From Prevotellaceae bacterium (GTDB lineage: Bacteria; Bacteroidota; Bacteroidia; Bacteroidales; UBA932), in NCBI GenBank assembly GCA_031287815.1, contig JAITSM010000155.1, positions 1-6,057 on the forward strand: DNA of 6,057 nt, read 5' to 3'. The position numbers and the translations under genes were made by a program. Below the pieces are notes generated by a model that worked only from the letters and a program-made list of their open reading frames with translations, searched no databases and was not told where the DNA came from. This document shows, piece after piece, positions 1 through 4,208 of this stretch. Numbering within the stretch: the stretch's first letter is position 1; every line of letters starts with the position of its first letter.

Positions 1-1474
1 CTTCCGGTTTTTCCGGCTTGATGGGCTCCTTGTCTATGTAGAGTCCCAGGAGCTGCGACAACAAGTCGTGGGAAACGCGGCGGGCAATAATGGTTTTATC
101 CTTGTTGAGGAGGAATACCTGCGGCGTGGTGTTCACGCCATACCAGTCAAAGAAACCTGTTTCCCGGTAAGGGTCCCATACATTTACCCAGTCTTCCAGC
201 TGGTTTTCCTGCAAGAATTTCAACCATTCCGGTTGATTGATCTGCGTATATACGCAAAAAGCCTGCACACCCTTGTCCTTATATTTGGTATACACCTCGT
301 GCAGTTTAGGAACTTCCGTTTTGCAGTGCCCGCAATTGGAATCGAAGAAAATAAGCAGCGTGTAGGGCGCCTGCAAATCAAAGAGGGAAACATATTCGCC
401 CATCACCGTCGGCATTTTCAGGTCATGCGCTTTCATCCCTACCAGCGAATAGGCATTGTAGTGCGCATATTCGCGGATACTTTTCATAAAGGACGTGTCT
501 TTCTCCGCCCATTTGGCCTGCCCCGAGAGGTAATAGGTATTGATGATGTCGAGTACCACCGCTTCCATGCCTATGGCCTGTTCGGTGTTGATGGTATAGG
601 TTTTCCACTGGATATAGGTATTGAAAAGATGCCCCAGGCAATACATGAATAATGTGCTGTCGGCTTTTGCCAGCTCCAGTACCGCGTGTACCTGCGGAAT
701 AATGGAATCGGGGTGTTGCATAAGTTTATTCTGGAAATAATACTCAAAGTTCGGCTGGAACACGGGCGTATTCAACAGCCGCGCATCGGAAAAATCAAGG
801 TTGTCGAGGTAGTGGTCTTTTTCCCAGATGTAGTAATGCACCCAACGCAACGAATCGGGATGGGCGGCATCTTCGGGAATATCCGGTTCGGGGGCGGGAG
901 TTGCCGGCTGCACAGCCCGCGCCATAGACGCCAGCAGCTTTCCTTTCCATTGTTCCATAACTTGCCGGGTGTAGGCTTTTTCTTCATCCGCTAGAATCTT
1001 CAAGCTGTCGCGGGCGATGGCGATAAACGAAGAGTCTTTCTGCGCCTGTTCGCGCAAATGGTTGCCGGTGCGCTGCCGTTGCCCGAGATATTTTTGGAAA
1101 TCTAAAAATGCTACATTTTCCGGCGAATTTTCATAAATAACCTCCACCGGGTTGTCCTTATTTTTTTTGTAATGCACGCTGAAATGCTGGCTTTCGTCGT
1201 CCGAAATGAGGAAGTCGAATAACAGCATGCCGCCGGAAGCAAACAGGTACATGCCGCCCGGCAGCGGCGTTTCTTTTGAGAATACGGCGCGCCCTTTCGC
1301 ATCGGTCAGGGCGGTATCGACGGCATACTTGCTATTGCCGCCATATCTTGCCAATAAAACAGTCGAATCTTTTTGTGCATCGTCGAGTAATAATTCTATG
1401 CGGTAACCTTGTGAAGAAGCGATGCCCGGAACTAACGCAAGCATCGCTGTTAACAAAACAAACCGTGTTCTCAT
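1..1474 (-). CDS. TlpA-like thiol-disulfide oxidoreductase, exported, C-terminus off the left edge
   Basis: Reading leftward from the ATG at 1474-1472, 491 codons are open to the window edge, so the C-terminus is missing. Residues 1-22 form a Sec signal peptide (MRTR, hydrophobic stretch, IASS) with no lipobox cysteine, so a periplasmic location is likely. Residues about 24-110 resemble the beta-rich N-terminal domain common in Bacteroidetes TlpA proteins, and about 120-340 are a helical middle region of the DUF5106 kind; both are family recollections. Residues about 345-480 are the thioredoxin fold: the active site is C381-G-H-C384 after FFDSN, with the cis-proline at P451 in NTTPQVF. The known family role is reducing or isomerising exported disulfides; the partner is unknown. 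The tail turns Pro/Glu/Lys-rich (KEPIKPEKPE), so the stop is probably close. It lies codirectional with and downstream of cysK but is separated from it by a terminator and a repeat array. Confidence 0.9.
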   Translation of the reverse strand, partial: MRTRFVLLTAMLALVPGIASSQGYRIELLLDDAQKDSTVLLARYGGNSKYAVDTALTDAKGRAVFSKETPLPGGMYLFASGGMLLFDFLISDDESQHFSVHYKKNKDNPVEVIYENSPENVAFLDFQKYLGQRQRTGNHLREQAQKDSSFIAIARDSLKILADEEKAYTRQVMEQWKGKLLASMARAVQPATPAPEPDIPEDAAHPDSLRWVHYYIWEKDHYLDNLDFSDARLLNTPVFQPNFEYYFQNKLMQHPDSIIPQVHAVLELAKADSTLFMYCLGHLFNTYIQWKTYTINTEQAIGMEAVVLDIINTYYLSGQAKWAEKDTSFMKSIREYAHYNAYSLVGMKAHDLKMPTVMGEYVSLFDLQAPYTLLIFFDSNCGHCKTEVPKLHEVYTKYKDKGVQAFCVYTQINQPEWLKFLQENQLEDWVNVWDPYRETGFFDWYGVNTTPQVFLLNKDKTIIARRVSHDLLSQLLGLYIDKEPIKPEKPE

Positions 1475-1496
1475 ATCAGTTATATTTATTTGTGTG

Positions 1497-1504
1497 CAAA
1501 TATA
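1497..1504 (-). promoter_or_regulatory. Putative Bacteroidetes -7 box for the TlpA-like gene
   Basis: The minus strand reads TATATTTG, which fits TAnnTTTG, 22 nt upstream of the ATG. This implies a leader of about 15 nt. No good TTTG partner is visible 19-21 bp further upstream, where heptamer repeats begin, so the -33 half is weak or absent. Confidence 0.45.
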
Positions 1505-1520
1505 TACAAATTTATTGAAT

Positions 1521-1583
1521 TATGAGGTATGAAGTATGAGGTATGAAGTATGCTGGCGCCGGCGTATTCTCCATTTTCAACTC
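1521..1583. repeat. Heptamer repeats with a GC-rich imperfect palindrome
   Basis: In a strict 7-bp register the plus strand reads TATGAGG, TATGAAG, TATGAGG, TATGAAG, TATGCTG, then GC-rich GCGCCGG, CGTATTC, TCCATTT, TCAACTC. Positions 1549-1566 (TATGCTGGCGCCGGCGTA) form an 18-bp palindrome with two mismatched pairs. The register continues without a break into the 21-bp array that follows. The block lies just upstream of the TlpA-like gene promoter. Confidence 0.8.
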
Positions 1584-1584
1584 T

Positions 1585-1836
1585 AAACTCACTTTCGACC
1601 GTTCTAAATTCACTTTCGACCGTTCTAAACTCACTTTCGACCGTTCTAAACTCACTTTCGACCGTTCTAAACTCACTTTCGACCGTTCTAAACTCACTTT
1701 CGACCGTTCTAAATTCACTTTCGACCGTTCTAAATTCACTTTCGACCGTTCTAAATTCATTTTAGACCGTTCTAAATTCACTTTCGACCGTTCTAAACTC
1801 ATTTTAGAACGTTCTAAACTCACTTTCGAACGTTCT
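1585..1836. repeat. Tandem array of twelve 21-bp repeats
   Basis: Twelve contiguous 21-bp units have the consensus AAAYTCACTTTCGACCGTTC plus T. Units 1-8 differ only at one C/T position. Units 9 and 11 carry TTTTAGA in place of CTTTCGA, and units 11 and 12 carry GAAC in place of GACC, so the array decays toward the cysK side. Unit 11 creates a perfect 16-bp palindrome at 1803-1818 (TTTAGAACGTTCTAAA). Because 21 is a multiple of 3, long open frames run through on both strands (KLTFDRS on plus, VSLERSK on minus). I do not call these genes: the plus frame reads through the cysK terminator, most unit differences change residues, and no promoter or leader is evident. The spacing equals two helical turns, so a DNA-binding role for the tlpA-like promoter is possible but unproven. 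Confidence 0.9.
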
Positions 1837-1854
1837 AATTATAGCATTAACCAC

Positions 1855-1881
1855 AAAAAAAGCCCCGCCATAAAGCGGGGC
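1855..1881 (-). terminator. Rho-independent terminator of cysK
   Basis: On the minus strand a perfect 7-bp GC stem (GCCCCGC at 1881-1875 with GCGGGGC at 1868-1862) and a 6-nt loop are followed by seven T residues (1861-1855). It begins about 33 nt past the cysK stop. On the plus strand it has no T tract, so it acts for cysK only. It separates cysK transcription from the downstream TlpA-like gene. Confidence 0.9.
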
Positions 1882-1913
1882 GCCATTTCTTCATAAACTT
1901 TTGTCAGTGGATT

Positions 1914-2861
1914 TTAGAGCGGGTATTCATCAAATGCGTAAAGGATGGTAGAGAGGTAGCGTTCGCCGGTGTCAGGCAGGATGACTACTATGTTTTTCCC
2001 TTTGTTTTCGGGCTCCAGTGCGAGGCTCGTGGCTGCGAATGCCGCCGCCCCCGATGAGATGCCGACGAGCAGCCCTTCCGTTTTTGCCAGTTCGCGGCTG
2101 GTACGGATGGCGTCGTCATTGGATACGGTGATAATACGGTCAATGACGGAAGGGTCGTAGTTTTTGGGAACAAATCCCGCGCCGATACCCTGTATCTTAT
2201 GCGGGCCGGGATTGCCGCCCGACAGTACCGGCGAATCGGCCGGCTCTACGGCAATGACTTTTACGGCGGGGTTGAGTTCTTTCAGCCGTTTGCCTGCGCC
2301 GCTGACCGTCCCGCCGGTGCCCACGCCCGAGACGAAAATATCTACTTTTCCGCCGGTGTCGCGCCAGATTTCTTCGGCGGTAGTGCGGTAATGAATTTCC
2401 GGGTTGGAGGGGTTATCGAATTGTTGCAGGATGATCGCGCCGGGCGTTTCTGCACGCAGGGCAACGGCTTTGGCGATAGCGCCTTTCATCCCTTCGCTGC
2501 CGGGCGTAAGCACCAGCGTTGCGCCAAGCGCTTTAAGCAGGTTGCGCCGTTCAAGGCTCATGGTTTCGGGCATGGTGAGCGTCAGTTTGTAGCCTTTGGC
2601 TGCCGACACGAAGGCCAGCCCTACGCCGGTGTTGCCGCTGGTCGGCTCGATGATGGTGGCGCCGGGCTTCAATACGCCCCGCGCTTCGGCGTCTTCAATC
2701 ATCGCCAACGCTATGCGGTCTTTCACGCTGCCGGCCGGATTAAAGTATTCCAGTTTGGCTATCAGCGTGGCGCCGGCAGCTTTTGATTTCTCATAGGATG
2801 ACAGTTCCAACAGCGGTGTGTTGCCTATCAAGTCCGTCAATTGTTTGAAAATTTTTGCCAT
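1914..2861 (-). CDS. cysK: Cysteine synthase A (O-acetylserine sulfhydrylase)
   Basis: This 315-residue protein has the normal length of the PLP-dependent fold-type II CysK family. The enzyme converts O-acetyl-L-serine and sulfide to L-cysteine and acetate in the cytosol, the last step of sulfur assimilation. Visible motifs are the N-terminal LIGNTPLLEL; the PLP lysine K47 in NPAGSVKDR; the substrate loop PTSGNTG (73-79); the PLP-phosphate loop GVGTGGT (179-185); the GISSGAA segment (268-274) that supplies the serine near the pyridine nitrogen; and LPDTGERYLST near the C-terminus. CysM or cystathionine beta-synthase is less likely given these motifs and the lack of extra domains. The ATG follows an A/T-rich leader. 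A terminator follows the stop, and a promoter plus a 19-bp repeated site lies upstream, so the gene looks monocistronic. Confidence 0.97.
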   Translation of the reverse strand: MAKIFKQLTDLIGNTPLLELSSYEKSKAAGATLIAKLEYFNPAGSVKDRIALAMIEDAEARGVLKPGATIIEPTSGNTGVGLAFVSAAKGYKLTLTMPETMSLERRNLLKALGATLVLTPGSEGMKGAIAKAVALRAETPGAIILQQFDNPSNPEIHYRTTAEEIWRDTGGKVDIFVSGVGTGGTVSGAGKRLKELNPAVKVIAVEPADSPVLSGGNPGPHKIQGIGAGFVPKNYDPSVIDRIITVSNDDAIRTSRELAKTEGLLVGISSGAAAFAATSLALEPENKGKNIVVILPDTGERYLSTILYAFDEYPL

Positions 2862-2891
2862 GATTTTAATATTTAATTAAAAATTTTTTCA

Positions 2892-2922
2892 CAAAAGTAA
2901 TAGGTCCGGCTATTTTATGAAA
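2892..2922 (-). promoter_or_regulatory. Putative cysK promoter
   Basis: On the minus strand the -7 box TACTTTTG (2899-2892) fits TAnnTTTG. A one-mismatch -33 box TTTC (2922-2919) lies 19 bp upstream. Transcription would start near 2885, giving a leader of about 24 nt. The -33 box overlaps the left copy of the 19-bp repeat (2920-2938), so a protein bound there could block or aid RNA polymerase. Confidence 0.6.
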
Positions 2923-2938
2923 TAACACATTTGTGGTA
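2920..2938. promoter_or_regulatory. Operator-like 19-bp near-palindrome, copy 1
   Basis: The sequence AAATAACACATTTGTGGTA is identical to the copy at 2960-2978, 40 bp away. Its core TAACACATTTGTGGTA is a 16-bp dyad with one mismatched arm pair and an unpaired central TT. It overlaps the -33 region of the cysK promoter. The cognate regulator cannot be named from the sequence. Confidence 0.6.
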
Positions 2939-2952
2939 TTTTTAACTTTCCA

Positions 2953-2984
2953 TTTGCTAAAATAACACATTTGTGGTACTTTTG
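2953..2984 (+). promoter_or_regulatory. Promoter of the response regulator gene
   Basis: TTTG (2953-2956), a 20-bp spacer and TACTTTTG (2977-2984) match the Bacteroidetes housekeeping promoter fully. Transcription should start near 2991, giving a leader of about 46 nt. The second 19-bp repeat fills the spacer and enters the -7 box. Confidence 0.75.
2960..2978. promoter_or_regulatory. Operator-like 19-bp near-palindrome, copy 2
   Basis: Exact second copy of the 2920-2938 site. It lies between the -33 and -7 boxes of the response regulator promoter, a classic place for a repressor site. The flanking bases differ from copy 1, so the 19-bp identity is sharply bounded. Confidence 0.6.
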
Positions 2985-2989
2985 CAAAA

Positions 2990-3031
2990 GTCGTGAGTCG
3001 TAAATTAATATTCTCAATTCTCAATTTTCAA
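2990..3031. repeat. Heptamer repeats in the response regulator leader
   Basis: The leader reads in a 7-bp register: GTCGTGA, GTCGTAA, ATTAATA, TTCTCAA, TTCTCAA, TTTTCAA. The last three are near-identical and end 5 nt before the ATG. The words differ from those in other spacers but the period is the same. Confidence 0.6.
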
Positions 3032-3036
3032 TTATT

Positions 3037-3678
3037 ATGCGTCCCGTTATTTTGGCAGACAATCAATACATCACCCGGCAGGGCGTAGCGGCGTTGTTGC
3101 ACCAGCTGGTTTTGACCAATACGATACTGGAAGTTTCGTCGCGTGCGGAACTGGCGAAGCAGTTGATTAGTTACCCGAAGGCGGTGGTGGTATTGGATTA
3201 TACGTTGTTTGACATTACGGATTCCCAACTGCTGAATATAAAACAGCGGCATCCGCATTCGGTATGGCTGTTATTCTCCGATGAACTGTCGAAACATTTT
3301 CTGCGGCAGGTACTGTTGTCGGGGCAGCCGTTCGGCGTGGTGATGAAAACCGATTTAAAGGAAGATATCATCACCGCATTGAAATATGCCGTGCGCGGCG
3401 AAACCTACCTGTGCGATATGGCGGCGCAGGTGCTGCATGAAGACATCCAGTCGCAAAATACGCCGGACAAACTGACCGCCAGCGAACGGCTGGTGCTGCA
3501 TGAAATTGCGCTGGGAAAAACGACAAAAGAGATTGCGCGGGAGCAGAACTTGAGTTTTCATACCATAAATACCCACCGTAAAAATATTTTCCGCAAACTG
3601 GAAGTGAACAATGCGCATGAAGCGATAAAGTACGCGCTCCGCGCCGGCATCATTGATTTGACGGAATACTATATTTGA
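3037..3678 (+). CDS. NarL/FixJ-family response regulator (receiver plus LuxR-type HTH)
   Basis: This 213-residue cytosolic transcription factor has the usual length of the family. Residues 1-125 form a receiver: the acidic pocket starts at D8, the phosphoacceptor is D54 in VVVLDYTLFD, the Thr/Ser switch position is S81, and the conserved lysine is K104 in VVMKTD. Residues about 145-207 form a LuxR-type four-helix HTH: LTASERLVLHEIALGKTTKEIA, then the recognition helix in LSFHTINTHRKNIFRKL. The receiver keeps the key residues, so phosphorylation by a histidine kinase is plausible, but no kinase lies beside it in the window. It is transcribed divergently from cysK, and both promoters carry the same 19-bp site, which could reflect self-regulation and control of cysK; that is inference. 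Its target and signal are unknown. Confidence 0.93.
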   Translation: MRPVILADNQYITRQGVAALLHQLVLTNTILEVSSRAELAKQLISYPKAVVVLDYTLFDITDSQLLNIKQRHPHSVWLLFSDELSKHFLRQVLLSGQPFGVVMKTDLKEDIITALKYAVRGETYLCDMAAQVLHEDIQSQNTPDKLTASERLVLHEIALGKTTKEIAREQNLSFHTINTHRKNIFRKLEVNNAHEAIKYALRAGIIDLTEYYI

Positions 3679-3690
3679 GTGAGGGGGTGG

Positions 3691-3774
3691 GTTTAAAGTT
3701 TAAGGTTTAAAGTTTAAGGTTGCGGGCGCCCCCCAACTCTTAACTTTTAGTTTTTAGTTTTTAACTTTTAACTT
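3691..3774 (-). repeat. Heptamer element, copy L (inverted relative to the other copies)
   Basis: Read on the minus strand from 3774, twelve heptamers stand in register: AAGTTAA twice, AAACTAA twice, AAGTTAA, GAGTTGG, GGGGCGC, CCGCAAC, CTTAAAC, TTTAAAC, CTTAAAC, TTTAAAC. It is homologous to the element at 4135-4197 in the opposite orientation: the first 23 bp are identical, then this copy has one extra AAACTAA unit and a different GC-rich centre. It starts 12 bp after the response regulator stop. Confidence 0.85.
3716..3741 (+). terminator. Possible weak terminator of the response regulator gene
   Basis: AAG-GTTG-GGG on the left can pair with CCC-CAAC-CTT on the right around the GGGCGCCC centre, with small bulges, and T-rich sequence follows (3741-3763). 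It is the GC-rich middle of the heptamer element, so terminator function would be secondary. The T tract is interrupted by A and C. Confidence 0.35.
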
Positions 3775-3775
3775 A

Positions 3776-3806
3776 TTTGCCATTTAAAAAATCTTTTCTA
3801 CCTTTG
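3776..3806 (+). promoter_or_regulatory. Strong-looking promoter in front of a non-coding region
   Basis: TTTG (3776-3779), a 19-bp spacer and TACCTTTG (3799-3806) give a full Bacteroidetes promoter match, starting immediately inside the left heptamer element. Transcription should begin near 3812. The next convincing start codon is at 4209, so the transcript is either a stand-alone RNA or a leader of about 400 nt. Confidence 0.7.
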
Positions 3807-3811
3807 CACCC

Positions 3812-4125
3812 GGTATTACGCTCTTTCTCATTTTGACCGCTTTTATTCTATTACTGAAATCTCGAAAATTTCTTTACGTTAAGAATAAAAGCAAAACCAC
3901 ACAAAGAAACGTGGATTTTGCTTATTTAACGTATGGGTATTCGAGAACCTCAGTAATGATAAGTTTAGTCCACGTTGCATTTTATCCCCAATATGCTTCT
4001 CTGAAAAGAGAAATTCCCGAAACAGACTAACCGAATAAAAGTTGCCGAAATGCGAAAGAACTTGCGGCAGGAGGGATTGTTTTGTAAAATGTTTGTGTTT
4101 GGAAAAGTGCAAAACAATCCCAAAA
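3812..4125 (+). ncRNA. Candidate structured non-coding RNA or long leader RNA
   Basis: No credible gene is present, but self-pairing is extensive. A rod at 3850-3957 pairs 3850-3857 with 3950-3957 (8 bp), 3860-3866 with 3940-3946 (7 bp), and 3875-3882 with 3926-3933 (8 bp), with an asymmetric bubble of 8 and 6 nt between the last two. Above that, ATAA, GCAAAA and CCAC pair with TTAT, TTTTGC and GTGG around a 10-nt loop at 3901-3910. Downstream hairpins are 3997-4012 (6-bp stem, GAAA loop), 4043-4047 with 4065-4069, and a perfect 12-bp stem 4073-4084 with 4110-4121. An alternative 8-bp pairing of 3908-3915 with 3969-3976 would disrupt the apical stem. Length and outer ends are uncertain. The bubble in a rod recalls 6S RNA, but I do not recognise the family; tmRNA and RNase P signatures are absent. 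Confidence 0.45.
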
Positions 4126-4134
4126 GCCGGAAGG

Positions 4135-4197
4135 AAGTTAAAAGTTAAAAACTAAAAGTTAAAAGTTGGCTGACGCCGGCAACTATAAACCTTAAAA
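4135..4197 (+). repeat. Heptamer element, copy R
   Basis: Nine heptamers stand in register: AAGTTAA twice, AAACTAA, AAGTTAA, AAGTTGG, CTGACGC, CGGCAAC, TATAAAC, CTTAAAA. The GC-rich centre makes a small hairpin (AGTTG at 4164-4168 with CAACT at 4180-4184). It lies directly upstream of the 4209 start codon. The first 29 bp are identical to 5711-5739, and the element is inverted relative to 3691-3774. Confidence 0.85.
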
Positions 4198-4208
4198 CAA
4201 CAATAACA

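Noticed and set aside
1512..1823. Minus-strand frame coding a VSLERSK-repeat protein, and the plus-strand LTFDRSK frame at 1543-1896
   Set aside because: Open only because the 21-bp unit is a multiple of three. Most unit differences alter residues, the plus frame reads through the cysK terminator, and no promoter is seen.
1585..1836. CRISPR array
   Set aside because: The 21-bp units are contiguous with no unique spacers, and there are no cas genes.
1585..1836. Plasmid iteron origin
   Set aside because: The unit length fits, but no replication initiator gene, DnaA box or AT-rich melting region is present, and the neighbours are ordinary chromosomal genes.
2199..2786. 195-codon plus-strand frame opposite cysK
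   Set aside because: It lies wholly antisense to the well-conserved cysK gene and has no recognisable domain.
3833..4030. 65-codon plus-strand reading frame
   Set aside because: It lies across the strongly paired RNA candidate, has no recognisable motif, and its sequence is better explained by base pairing.
4073..4121. 12-bp stem as a rho-independent terminator
   Set aside because: The loop is 25 nt and no T tract follows on either strand.
3812..4125. tmRNA or RNase P RNA
   Set aside because: I find no tRNA-like ends or tag reading frame for tmRNA, and no GAGGAAAGUCC or AGGCAGGUGAU-like core for RNase P.
4123..4137. SRP (4.5S) RNA signature GGAAGGAAG
   Set aside because: The short match lacks the partner strand that forms the conserved SRP helix, and heptamer repeats follow at once.
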